Positions 1-7,618 of a DNA stretch of 64,000 nt are shown here, piece by piece (within the stretch, counting starts at the first letter, position 1; every line of letters begins with the position of its first letter). The position numbers were made by a program, and so were the translations under genes. The notes beneath the pieces were generated by a model. The model was not told where the DNA came from. It was given only the letters and a program-made list of their open reading frames with translations, and did no database searches. This DNA is from Pseudomonas capeferrum (GTDB lineage: Bacteria; Pseudomonadota; Gammaproteobacteria; Pseudomonadales; Pseudomonadaceae): contig NZ_JMIT01000003.1 of NCBI RefSeq assembly GCF_000731675.1, positions 726,058 through 790,057 of the forward strand, in the 5' to 3' direction.

Positions 1-480
1 GGGTACTTCGACGAGCATCTCGCCGGCGATGAGGCGCACGCGTCGAACATGCTCGTCATAGGCGATATCCACGGCGCTGCCGGTGTTCAGGCGAATCTGC
101 CCGCCATCGGGCAACTGCAGGGAGCGTTGCTCCCCCGTGGCCGTGCGCTCGTCCGCCTGCCACTCGCGCCACGGCAGCCCGCGGTATGTCGCGAGGCCTA
201 CGGGGGCGGCGGCGATCAGCAACGCCAGGGTCTTGAGCACCTGCCGCCGCTCCAGGCTGCGTGGGCGCTCCAGCGCCACCCGCCCGGCACTGCCGGCAAG
301 CTGCTGGGCTCGACCGCCAAACCTTTCGGCCAGTTGCCAGGCCCGTTCGTGATCCACGTGCCGCGCCCGCCACTCGGCGCCGGCGGCATGCTCGGCGGCG
401 CCGGCGCTGCTGTTCTGCAAGCGTACAAACCATTGGGCCGCTTCACGGGCGATGCGGCGGTCGATGGGCGTATCACTCAT
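1..480 (-). CDS. FecR-family anti-sigma/sensor protein, N-terminal part (runs off the window)
   Basis: Regulator of the neighbouring ECF sigma factor. FecR-type proteins sit in the inner membrane, bind the sigma factor in the cytoplasm and receive a signal from a TonB-dependent receptor in the periplasm. The 160 visible codons begin MSDTPIDRRIAREAAQWFVR, typical of the FecR N-terminal sigma-binding domain, then WRARHVDHERAWQLAERF, one hydrophobic segment around residues 85-97 (TLALLIAAAPVGL) and the start of the FecR beta domain (LPDGGQIRLNTGSAVDIAYD). The ATG overlaps the sigma-factor stop by 8 bp, so the two are translationally coupled. The C-terminus and any receptor gene lie left of base 1. 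Confidence 0.88.
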   Translation of the reverse strand, partial: MSDTPIDRRIAREAAQWFVRLQNSSAGAAEHAAGAEWRARHVDHERAWQLAERFGGRAQQLAGSAGRVALERPRSLERRQVLKTLALLIAAAPVGLATYRGLPWREWQADERTATGEQRSLQLPDGGQIRLNTGSAVDIAYDEHVRRVRLIAGEMLVEVP

Positions 481-1012
481 GCTGCGCGCCCTGGCTGGCG
501 AGCACGATGCACTCTTCAAAGGCCCGCGCAAGGTGGCGCTGCACCGAGCGCACGCTGAGATTGAGGCGGTTGGCGATCTCTTCCTGGGTATAACCCTCCA
601 GCTGCGCCATCAGGAACGCCTGGCGGGCTTTGGCGGGCAACAGGGCAAGGACCTGGTCGATTTCGTCGAGGGCTTCGAGCACCAGCGCTTGTTGTTCCAG
701 CGACGGAGCGAGGTCTTCTGGCATTTGCGCCAGCGCGGCCAGGTAGGCCTGCTCCAGCGAGCGGCGACGGTAGAAGTTGAGGGCCAGGCGATTGGCGATG
801 GTGGCCAGATAGGCGCGCGGTGTCGTGCAGTTCAGCGGCTCGCCCGGCGCTCTGCAGAGCAGCCGCACGAACGTGTCCTGGGCCAGATCCGCCGCATCGG
901 CGGCGCTGCCCAAGCGCTTGCGCAGCCAGCCCTGCAGCCAGCCGTGGTGGTGACTGTAGAGCTGGTCGATGGCCTGATGCCGAGGGTGGTTTGCCGAAGA
1001 AGTGTGCTGCAC
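473..1012 (-). CDS. FecI-like ECF sigma factor (iron-starvation sigma)
   Basis: RNA polymerase sigma factor of the FecI/PvdS branch, 179 aa, the usual size. Region 2 is visible at residues 15-80 (LYSHHHGWLQGWLRKRLG, then DLAQDTFVRLL and ATIANRLALNFYRRR). Region 4 is at 115-170 (LPAKARQAFLMAQLEGYTQE and LNLSVRSVQRHLARAFEEC). It is followed by its FecR partner with an 8-bp overlap. A Fur-box-like palindrome lies 19 bp upstream of the start, so expression is probably iron-repressed. Which receptor gene it drives cannot be seen here. Confidence 0.92.
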   Translation of the reverse strand: MQHTSSANHPRHQAIDQLYSHHHGWLQGWLRKRLGSAADAADLAQDTFVRLLCRAPGEPLNCTTPRAYLATIANRLALNFYRRRSLEQAYLAALAQMPEDLAPSLEQQALVLEALDEIDQVLALLPAKARQAFLMAQLEGYTQEEIANRLNLSVRSVQRHLARAFEECIVLASQGAQHE

Positions 1013-1028
1013 GGGAGGCTACAGATGT

Positions 1029-1047
1029 GAATGAGAATTCGTCTCAT
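1029..1047. promoter_or_regulatory. Fur box upstream of the ECF sigma gene
   Basis: The sequence GAATGAGAATTCGTCTCAT contains the near-palindrome ATGAGAA-TTCG-TCTCAT and resembles Pseudomonas Fur sites (consensus GATAATGATAATCATTATC). Its place just ahead of an iron-starvation sigma gene supports iron-dependent repression. Not tested experimentally. Confidence 0.65.
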
Positions 1048-1105
1048 CATATCAGCATAAACTTGGCCCCGTACACGTGCAGGGTCAGCCTTCGGTATAG
1101 CAACG

Positions 1106-1129
1106 TCAGGCGGCCTTACTGCCGCCTGA
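1106..1129 (-). terminator. Hairpin downstream of pyrE
   Basis: Perfect 9-bp stem TCAGGCGGC/GCCGCCTGA with a 6-nt loop, 14 bp after the pyrE stop. There is no clear T-run on the minus strand, so it may be a weak or Rho-assisted terminator. Confidence 0.5.
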
Positions 1130-1142
1130 ACACGGCGCTTTT

Positions 1143-1784
1143 TCAGATGCCGTACTGCGCCCGATAGGCCTCGACTGCCGGCAGGTGCTGCTTGAGCTGC
1201 GGGTCGTCCGCCAGGAACTCCAGCACCTGGGTCAGCGAAACGATGCTGACCACCGGGATACCGAAGTCACGCTCCACTTCCTGGATTGCCGAAAGCTCGC
1301 CATTGCCGCGTTCTTCGCGGTTCAGGGCGATCAGTACGCCAGCGGCCTTGGCCTGCTGGGCATTGATGATCTGCATGACCTCGCGGATGGCGGTGCCGGC
1401 GGTGATCACGTCGTCGATGATCAGTACCTCACCGGCCAAGGGTGCGCCTACCAGACTGCCGCCTTCGCCGTGATCCTTGGCTTCTTTACGGTTGAAGCAC
1501 CACGGCACATCGAGCTGATGCTGGTCGGCAAGGGCCACGGCGGTAGTCGCCGCCAGGGGGATACCCTTGTAAGCCGGGCCGAACAGCACATCGAAGGGGA
1601 TCTTGCTGTCGACGATGGCTGCGGCGTAGCAACGCCCCAACTGCGCCAATGCAGAACCTGTGTTGAACAGGCCGGCATTGAAGAAGTACGGGCTGGTACG
1701 CCCCGATTTCAGGGTGAATTCACCGAAGCGCAGAACGCCGCGGTCGATGGCAAAACGAATGAAGTCGCGCTGATACGGCTGCAT
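1143..1784 (-). CDS. pyrE: Orotate phosphoribosyltransferase
   Basis: Cytoplasmic enzyme of de novo pyrimidine synthesis that joins orotate and PRPP to give orotidine 5'-phosphate. The product is 213 aa, the usual bacterial length. It begins MQPYQRDFIRFAIDRGVLRF, has the substrate segment LKSGRTSPYFFNAG at residues 26-39 and the type I PRTase PRPP-binding loop VLIIDDVITAGTA near residue 120. Divergent from crc with an 80-bp gap, the standard Pseudomonas arrangement. Confidence 0.97.
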   Translation of the reverse strand: MQPYQRDFIRFAIDRGVLRFGEFTLKSGRTSPYFFNAGLFNTGSALAQLGRCYAAAIVDSKIPFDVLFGPAYKGIPLAATTAVALADQHQLDVPWCFNRKEAKDHGEGGSLVGAPLAGEVLIIDDVITAGTAIREVMQIINAQQAKAAGVLIALNREERGNGELSAIQEVERDFGIPVVSIVSLTQVLEFLADDPQLKQHLPAVEAYRAQYGI

Positions 1785-1864
1785 GGAAAGTCCCGGACAC
1801 CACGGATTTAGCTAAATGAGTTGAGCTCGGGTATCATACACGCACGAGATTTTTGGGGCCATTT

Positions 1865-2644
1865 ATGCGGATCATCAGTGTGAACGTAAATGGCATTCAG
1901 GCTGCGGCCGAGCGTGGATTGCTCAGCTGGCTACAAGCCCAGAATGCCGACGTCATCTGCCTTCAGGATACCCGCGCCTCGGCCTTTGAACTCGACGACC
2001 CAGCTTTCCAGCTCGATGGCTATTTCCTTTATGCCTGCGACGCGGAGGTGCCCGCCCAAGGTGGCGTGGCCCTTTACTCGCGCATGCAGCCCAAGGCAGT
2101 CATCACCGGCCTGGGCTTCGAGACAGCCGACCGTTACGGGCGTTACCTGCAAGCAGATTTCGACAAAGTCAGTATTGCCAGCCTGCTGCTGCCTTCGGGC
2201 ATGAACGGCGACGAAGACTTGAACCAGAAGTTCAAGTTGATGGACGACTTCGCCAAGTACCTGGATAAACAGCGGCGCAAGCGGCGCGAGTACATCTATT
2301 GCGGCTCGTTCTACGTGGCGCAGCAGAAGCTCGACATCAAGAACTGGCGCGACAGCCAGCAAACGCCTGGCTTCCTGGCGCCGGAGCGTGCCTGGATGGA
2401 CGCGATCACCGGCGAGATGGGCTACGTGGATGCCCTGCGTGAAGTCAGCCGTGAAGGCGACCAGTACAGCTGGTGGCCGGACAACGAACAGGCCGAGATG
2501 CTCAACCTGGGCTACCGGTTCGACTACCAGATCCTCACCCCGGGCCTGCGCCGCTTCGTGCGTAACGCCCGCCTGCCGCGTCAGCCGCGCTTCTCGCAGC
2601 ATGCGCCGCTGATCGTGGACTATGACTGGACGTTGACCATCTGA
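1865..2644 (+). CDS. crc: Catabolite repression control protein Crc
   Basis: Crc acts with Hfq to repress translation of catabolic mRNAs while preferred carbon sources are present; in Pseudomonas the pair is titrated by CrcZ/CrcY-type RNAs. It has the exonuclease III/endonuclease fold (MRIISVNVNGIQAAAERG at the start, DTRASAFELDDPAFQLDGYF, C-terminal FSQHAPLIVDYDW), but Crc is known to lack nuclease activity. At 259 aa from ATG 1865 it matches the family length; a TTG 12 bp upstream is in frame but not preferred. A strong hairpin follows the stop. Exonuclease III is the paralogue to exclude, and the pyrE-crc neighbourhood favours Crc. Confidence 0.96.
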   Translation: MRIISVNVNGIQAAAERGLLSWLQAQNADVICLQDTRASAFELDDPAFQLDGYFLYACDAEVPAQGGVALYSRMQPKAVITGLGFETADRYGRYLQADFDKVSIASLLLPSGMNGDEDLNQKFKLMDDFAKYLDKQRRKRREYIYCGSFYVAQQKLDIKNWRDSQQTPGFLAPERAWMDAITGEMGYVDALREVSREGDQYSWWPDNEQAEMLNLGYRFDYQILTPGLRRFVRNARLPRQPRFSQHAPLIVDYDWTLTI

Positions 2645-2654
2645 GTTGTATTCA

Positions 2655-2694
2655 GATACGAAAAAGCCGACATCAATGTCGGCTTTTTCGTATC
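2655..2694. terminator. Bidirectional terminator between crc and rph
   Basis: Long perfect stem GATACGAAAAAGCCGACAT / ATGTCGGCTTTTTCGTATC with a 2-nt centre. It has A-rich and T-rich arms so it can end transcription from both convergent genes. Confidence 0.9.
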
Positions 2695-2705
2695 TACAGA
2701 AACAG

Positions 2706-3428
2706 TCAGTCGGCCAAGGCAGCCTGCTGCAGTTCGAAGATCTCGTTCATGCCCTTCTGCGCCACGGCGAGCATGGCATTCAAGTCTTCAGGCTGGAACG
2801 GCGCGCCTTCTGCGGTGCCCTGTACTTCGATGAAACCACCGGCGCTGGTCATGACCACGTTCAGGTCGGTCTCGGCGGCGGAGTCTTCCAGGTAATCCAG
2901 GTCGAGCACTGCAGCGCCCTGGTACATGCCCACGGAAACCGCAGCGATCATGTGCTTGAGCGGGTTGCCGGCCTTGAGGCCGCCACGCTTCTTGATCACC
3001 GCCAGGGCGTCGCACAGGGCGACCATGGCACCGGTGATCGACGCGGTGCGGGTGCCACCGTCGGCCTGGATCACGTCGCAGTCGATGTACAGGGTGATGT
3101 CACCCAGCTTGCTCATGTCCAGTGCGGCGCGCAGCGAGCGGCCGATCAGGCGCTGGATTTCCAGGGTGCGGCCACCCTGCTTGCCACGGCTGGCTTCGCG
3201 CTGGTTACGCTCGCCGGTGGAGCGCGGCAGCATGCCGTATTCGGCTGTCAGCCAGCCTTGGCCCTGGCCTTTGAGGAAGCGGGGAACACCATTCTCCACG
3301 CTGACCGTGCAGATGACCTTGGTGTCACCGAACTCGACCAGTACCGACCCTTCGGCGTGCTTGGTGTAGTTGCGGGTGATGCGGATCGAGCGGAGCTGAT
3401 CGGCGGCGCGACCACTTGGACGTTTCAT
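2706..3428 (-). CDS. rph: Ribonuclease PH
   Basis: Phosphate-dependent 3'-5' exoribonuclease that trims tRNA 3' ends and takes part in rRNA and tRNA decay; it forms a hexamer. The 240-aa product starts MKRPSGRAADQLRSIRITRN and carries the RNase PH signature region (LTAEYGMLPRSTGERNQRE, residues 61-79; IGRSLRAALD; DCDVIQADGGTRTASITGA). An upstream in-frame extension to 3632 is open but has no family counterpart, so the ATG at 3428 was chosen. Divergent from yicC. Confidence 0.97.
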   Translation of the reverse strand: MKRPSGRAADQLRSIRITRNYTKHAEGSVLVEFGDTKVICTVSVENGVPRFLKGQGQGWLTAEYGMLPRSTGERNQREASRGKQGGRTLEIQRLIGRSLRAALDMSKLGDITLYIDCDVIQADGGTRTASITGAMVALCDALAVIKKRGGLKAGNPLKHMIAAVSVGMYQGAAVLDLDYLEDSAAETDLNVVMTSAGGFIEVQGTAEGAPFQPEDLNAMLAVAQKGMNEIFELQQAALAD

Positions 3429-3654
3429 CTGGGATACCTGTACTGGGACTTGAATCTGCCGAGCATTATAGAGCTCACGGCCCCGGGAGGACATGCCTAT
3501 TGTCGCTGCCCTGACGGCCTGTCGCCTTTTCCCATTGTTCATTTCCAGCTCTGTAACATGGCTGGATTGGGCGCCGAGCCCCCACTGCGCTACAATCCTG
3601 CGCCTTGCAGCCGAGAGGCTCCCCCCGTTCATTCATCTACGCGAGGTACTCCCC

Positions 3655-4518
3655 ATGGTGCACAGCATGACCGCTTTTGCTCGTGTCGAGCGCGCCGGCA
3701 GCCAAGGCACCCTGGTCTGGGAACTGCGCTCGGTCAACCACCGCTACCTGGAACCGCACCTGCGCCTGGCCGAGGCCCTGCGCGACCTCGAAGGCGCAGT
3801 CCGTGAAGGCCTGCGCCAAGGGCTGTCGCGTGGCAAGGTGGAATGCACCTTGCGCCTCAACGAAGACAGCACCGGCAAGCCGCTCAAGGTCGACCGCGAG
3901 CGCGCGGCGCAACTAGTCGCCGCCGCCGAAGAGGTCGCAGGCCTGATCAAGCAACCGGCACCGCTGAACCCGCTGGAAGTGCTGTCGTGGCCGGGCGTAC
4001 TGGTCGCTGACGCCAGCGACCCCCAGGCCCTGAACGCCGAAGCCATGGCGCTGTTCGACGAAGCGCTGGCCGAGCTCAAGGCCGGGCGCCTGCGTGAAGG
4101 CCAGGAGCTGGCCCGGCTGATCAACGAGCGCCTGGACAACATGGCCAGCGAGGTCACCACCCTGCGCGCCCTGGTGCCGCAGATGCTGGCCGCCCAGCGG
4201 CAGAAGATCCTCGACCGCTTCGGCGACATGCAGGCCGAACTCGACCCGCAGCGCCTGGAGCAAGAGATGGTGCTGCTGGCGCAGAAGAGCGACGTCGCCG
4301 AAGAGCTCGACCGCCTCAGCACCCACGTCACCGAAGTGCGTCGCGTGCTCAAGTCGGGCGGTGCAGCTGGCCGGCGCCTGGACTTCCTGATGCAGGAACT
4401 CAACCGCGAGGCCAATACCCTAGGCTCCAAGGCTTTCGACCCGCGCAGCACGCAAGCGGCGGTCAACCTCAAGGTATTGATCGAACAGATGCGTGAACAA
4501 GTACAGAACATCGAGTAA
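3655..4518 (+). CDS. yicC: YicC-family endoribonuclease
   Basis: Member of the YicC family (YicC-like N domain plus DUF1732 C domain). E. coli YicC is described as an endoribonuclease taking part in small-RNA decay. The 287-aa length equals that of E. coli YicC. Motifs seen are MVHSMTAFARVE at the start, WELRSVNHRYLEPHLRLAE (residues 24-42) and the C-terminal block LDFLMQELNREANTLGSKAFD. An open extension upstream to 3493 is not used because the family starts at MVHSMT. gmk follows after 13 bp, so they probably form one transcript. Confidence 0.95.
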   Translation: MVHSMTAFARVERAGSQGTLVWELRSVNHRYLEPHLRLAEALRDLEGAVREGLRQGLSRGKVECTLRLNEDSTGKPLKVDRERAAQLVAAAEEVAGLIKQPAPLNPLEVLSWPGVLVADASDPQALNAEAMALFDEALAELKAGRLREGQELARLINERLDNMASEVTTLRALVPQMLAAQRQKILDRFGDMQAELDPQRLEQEMVLLAQKSDVAEELDRLSTHVTEVRRVLKSGGAAGRRLDFLMQELNREANTLGSKAFDPRSTQAAVNLKVLIEQMREQVQNIE

Positions 4519-4531
4519 GGCCACCCCGACC

Positions 4532-5152
4532 ATGAATCACAGCAGCGGCACCCTCTACATCGTTTCGGCACCCTCGGGTGCCGGCAAGACCAGCCTGGTC
4601 ACTGCCCTGACCCAGGACGACCCGCAAATCCGCGTCTCGGTTTCGCACACCACCCGCGCCATGCGCCCGGGCGAGCAGCACGGGGTGAACTACCACTTCG
4701 TCGTGCACGAAACATTCAAGGCGCTGATCGAGCAAGGCGACTTCCTCGAGCATGCCGAGGTGTTCGGCAACTTCTACGGCACCTCGCGCAGCGCCCTGCA
4801 GCACACCCTCGACCAGGGTTACGACCTGATCCTGGAGATCGACTGGCAGGGTGCTCAGCAGGTGCGCAAACTGATGCCCGAGGCACTGTCGGTGTTCATC
4901 CTGCCGCCGAGCCAGGAAGCCCTGCGTCAGCGGCTGGATGGCCGTGGCCAGGACAGCGAAGAGATCATCGCCGGGCGCATGAAGGAGGCGGTCAGCGAGA
5001 TGGAGCATTACGACGAGTACGATTACCTGATCATCAACGATGACTTCGGCGTCGCGCTGGAGGAGTTGAAGGCGGTGTTCGTTGCCAACCGGTTGCTGCT
5101 CAAGAAGCAGCAACAACGCAACGGCGCATTGCTGAAGCAGTTGGTCGGTTAG
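4532..5152 (+). CDS. gmk: Guanylate kinase
   Basis: Phosphorylates GMP (and dGMP) to GDP using ATP, supplying GTP and the (p)ppGpp precursor pool. The 206-aa product has the P-loop SAPSGAGKTSL near residue 14, the GMP-binding segment VSHTTRAMRPGEQHGVNYHF, and LEIDWQGAQQVR (residues ~99-110). The ATG at 4532 gives the standard length. It lies in the conserved rph-yicC-gmk order and ends in a hairpin shared with the convergent permease gene. Confidence 0.97.
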   Translation: MNHSSGTLYIVSAPSGAGKTSLVTALTQDDPQIRVSVSHTTRAMRPGEQHGVNYHFVVHETFKALIEQGDFLEHAEVFGNFYGTSRSALQHTLDQGYDLILEIDWQGAQQVRKLMPEALSVFILPPSQEALRQRLDGRGQDSEEIIAGRMKEAVSEMEHYDEYDYLIINDDFGVALEELKAVFVANRLLLKKQQQRNGALLKQLVG

Positions 5153-5160
5153 AAAACGAA

Positions 5161-5181
5161 TGGGGCCGCTTAGCGGCCCCA
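5161..5181. terminator. Terminator between gmk and the convergent permease gene
   Basis: Perfect stem TGGGGCCGC/GCGGCCCCA around a 3-nt loop, with ATTTGCTTAG on the + side and TTCGTTTTC on the - side. It probably acts in both directions. Confidence 0.8.
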
Positions 5182-5186
5182 TTTGC

Positions 5187-6728
5187 TTAGTCCTGCAGTG
5201 GCAGCGTCGCCTGCTGACGCAAGGTAGCCCCCAGGAAGTACGCCGGCGCCCGCAGGCGCGACAGCATCATCAGCCCGATGCCGAGCACCGAAATGATCGC
5301 GGCAATCACGAACACCAGCCCCAACCCGCCCACATGCGAGCCGCTGCCGAAGTCTGGCGAGGCGCTGTCGATGGCGGTACGCGCGAAGATCACCGACAAG
5401 ATCACCCCACCTACCAGCGGGCACAGGCCACGCATGATGAAATGGCGTAGGCTGTCGAACAGGCTGCCGCGGAAATACCAGACGCAGGCAAATGCGGTCA
5501 GCGAATAGTAGAAGCAGATCATCATGCCCAGGGCAGTGATGGTATCCGCCAGCACGTTCTCGCTCAGGGTACGCATGGTCACGTAGAACAGGCCAGCGGC
5601 AAGGCCTGCGCAGATGGTGGCGTAGCGCGGCGTTTGCGAGCGCGGGCAGACACTGGCGAACTTCTGCGGTACCGCACCGTAGTAACCCATGGCCAACAGG
5701 GTGCGCGCCGGCGCCACGAAGGTCGACTGCAGCGACGCTGCGGTGCTGGCCAGCACGGCGATGGACATCAGGATCGCCAGCGGCCCCATGACCGGGCCGG
5801 CCAGGTGAGCAAAGACGTTCTCCTGGATGCGCGGGTTGTTCAGGCCCAGGCCCGTTTCGCTGATACCGGCAAACTGCAGTGTGGCGATGGCGGTGAACAG
5901 GTACAGGCCGAGGATCAACATCACCGTCCAGGTGGCGGCCTTGCCCGGCACCTCTTCGCTGCCTACCGACTCTTCGCTGACGGTCAGGCACGTGTCCCAG
6001 CCCCAGAAGATGAAGATCGACAACGACAGCCCTGCGGCAAACGCCGAGAACGACTCGACGCCGAACGGATTGAACCAGGCGAAATCGAACGCCAGCGGTG
6101 GCGGCGCGGTGGTGCCCCCGAAGGCAGCGAAGGCAAACCCGATCAGCACCAGTAACTGCAGGGCCACCAGGCCATACTGCACCGTCATGGTGGTGGCTAT
6201 GCCGCGACAACAGATCCACACCGCCAGGGCAATGAACACGCAGCAAGTGGCGATATTGATCAGCAGGTTGTCTGCCAAGGCAGCCAGGCCATGGTTGCCC
6301 GTGATCTGACCGAGGAACAGATAGAAGAAATCGACCGCCACGCCCGCCAGGTTCGACAGCACGATGGTGGTGGCGACCACCAGCCCCCAGCCACCGATCC
6401 AGCCGATCATCGGGCCGAAGGCACGCGCCGACCAGGTGAACGAAGTGCCGCTGTCCGGCTCTGCCGAGTTCAACTCGCGATAGCCGAGGGCGACCAGCAG
6501 CATCGGCAGGAAGCCGACGATGAATACCGCTGGCAGGTGGGCACCCACCTCTCGCACGGTAGGGCCAAGCGCGCCGGTCAGGGTATAGACCGGGGCGATG
6601 GTGGAAATGCCCAGCACCACGCTGGCCAGCAAGCCCAGGCGACCTTTGGCCAAGCCCTTGCTGCGCTGGGTGTTGCCCGCGTCGGCCGCCACATCGGGTG
6701 GGCGGCCGGCTTCTGTGTAATCGCTCAT
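5187..6728 (-). CDS. APC-superfamily amino acid/amine permease
   Basis: Inner-membrane secondary transporter of 513 aa with about 12-13 hydrophobic segments. The first begins LLASVVLGISTIAPVYTLTG, a typical first APC helix with an unwound GIS-type substrate site. Other APC signs are YRELNSAEPDSGTSFTWSAR (residues ~83-102) and FIFWGWDTCLTVSEES. It lies 112 bp downstream of an amidotransferase and a PuuA-like glutamine synthetase on the same strand, so the substrate is probably a polyamine, monoamine or related amino compound. The exact substrate is inference. Confidence 0.9.
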   Translation of the reverse strand: MSDYTEAGRPPDVAADAGNTQRSKGLAKGRLGLLASVVLGISTIAPVYTLTGALGPTVREVGAHLPAVFIVGFLPMLLVALGYRELNSAEPDSGTSFTWSARAFGPMIGWIGGWGLVVATTIVLSNLAGVAVDFFYLFLGQITGNHGLAALADNLLINIATCCVFIALAVWICCRGIATTMTVQYGLVALQLLVLIGFAFAAFGGTTAPPPLAFDFAWFNPFGVESFSAFAAGLSLSIFIFWGWDTCLTVSEESVGSEEVPGKAATWTVMLILGLYLFTAIATLQFAGISETGLGLNNPRIQENVFAHLAGPVMGPLAILMSIAVLASTAASLQSTFVAPARTLLAMGYYGAVPQKFASVCPRSQTPRYATICAGLAAGLFYVTMRTLSENVLADTITALGMMICFYYSLTAFACVWYFRGSLFDSLRHFIMRGLCPLVGGVILSVIFARTAIDSASPDFGSGSHVGGLGLVFVIAAIISVLGIGLMMLSRLRAPAYFLGATLRQQATLPLQD

Positions 6729-6840
6729 GAGTATTTGCCGTAAATTTTGGAATTGTTTTCACAGGCCTTGCGCGCAAGGCCCGCTTTCACTCATTGAAAG
6801 CTTGCAGCGGGGGTGAGTCATCCGAGACTTTCGGCTGACG

Positions 6841-7614
6841 TCAGCATGCCTTGTGGCGCACACCCTCCCGTGCAGCATGGGCAATACAGGCCTCGCGAAA
6901 CGCCTGGAAAAGGCGCAGGGAGACCGGGTTTTCGGCGAAACGCCATTCAGGGTGCCACTGCACACCAAGCACGAAGCCCGGCGCATCCGGCATCGACACC
7001 GCTTCGATCAGGCCATCCGGGGCCCGTGCCTCGACGCGCAGCCCGGGGGCCAGGCGATCGATGCCCTGGCTGTGCAACGAGTTGACCTCGAATTGCGCAG
7101 CCAGGCCCAGGCGCTCGAACAACCCGCCAGGCTCGATGCCGACAGGGTGACGAGGGCCGTATTGCACCTCCAGGGGTGCGTCCTCAGGTTCGCGGTGGTC
7201 GAGGTAGCCAGGCAGCGCTTGCACACGCTGGTGCAGGGTGCCGCCAAGGGCCACGTTCAATTCCTGGAAACCACGGCAGATGCAAAACACCGGCACACCG
7301 GCGGCAATCGCTGCCTGCAGCAGCGGCAAGGTCAGGCGATCGCGCGCGCGATCATGCCGGGTACCCTCCGCGCTGGGGGCGCCATTGTAATGATGCGGCT
7401 CGATATTTGAAGGCGAGCCGGTAAAAAGAATGCCGTCGAGCCGGGCCAGCAACCCAGGGGTATCACTGCCCCCGTCGCGAGCCGGCAGAATCACCGGCAG
7501 CCCGGCAAAGCCGGCCGCCTCGACATACTTGTCGCCCACCGTGTGCGACGAGTTCTTCCCCACCTGCTGGCGGCAGGCGCTGATACCGATCAAAGGGACC
7601 GCATTTGCGCTCAT
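6841..7614 (-). CDS. Class I glutamine amidotransferase-like gamma-glutamyl hydrolase (PuuD type)
   Basis: Peptidase C26-type hydrolase of 257 aa. In the gamma-glutamyl polyamine pathway PuuD-type enzymes cleave gamma-glutamyl-aminobutyrate to GABA and glutamate. Motifs are the oxyanion region GILFTGSPSNIEP, the nucleophile elbow FCICRGFQELNVALGG (catalytic Cys near residue 113) and the catalytic His in VQWHPEWRF. An open N-terminal extension to 7773 overlaps the glutamine synthetase gene, so MSANAVPLIGISACRQQ was taken as the start. It begins 4 bp after the synthetase stop, so they are co-transcribed. Confidence 0.9.
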   Translation of the reverse strand: MSANAVPLIGISACRQQVGKNSSHTVGDKYVEAAGFAGLPVILPARDGGSDTPGLLARLDGILFTGSPSNIEPHHYNGAPSAEGTRHDRARDRLTLPLLQAAIAAGVPVFCICRGFQELNVALGGTLHQRVQALPGYLDHREPEDAPLEVQYGPRHPVGIEPGGLFERLGLAAQFEVNSLHSQGIDRLAPGLRVEARAPDGLIEAVSMPDAPGFVLGVQWHPEWRFAENPVSLRLFQAFREACIAHAAREGVRHKAC

Positions 7615-7618
7615 GGGC

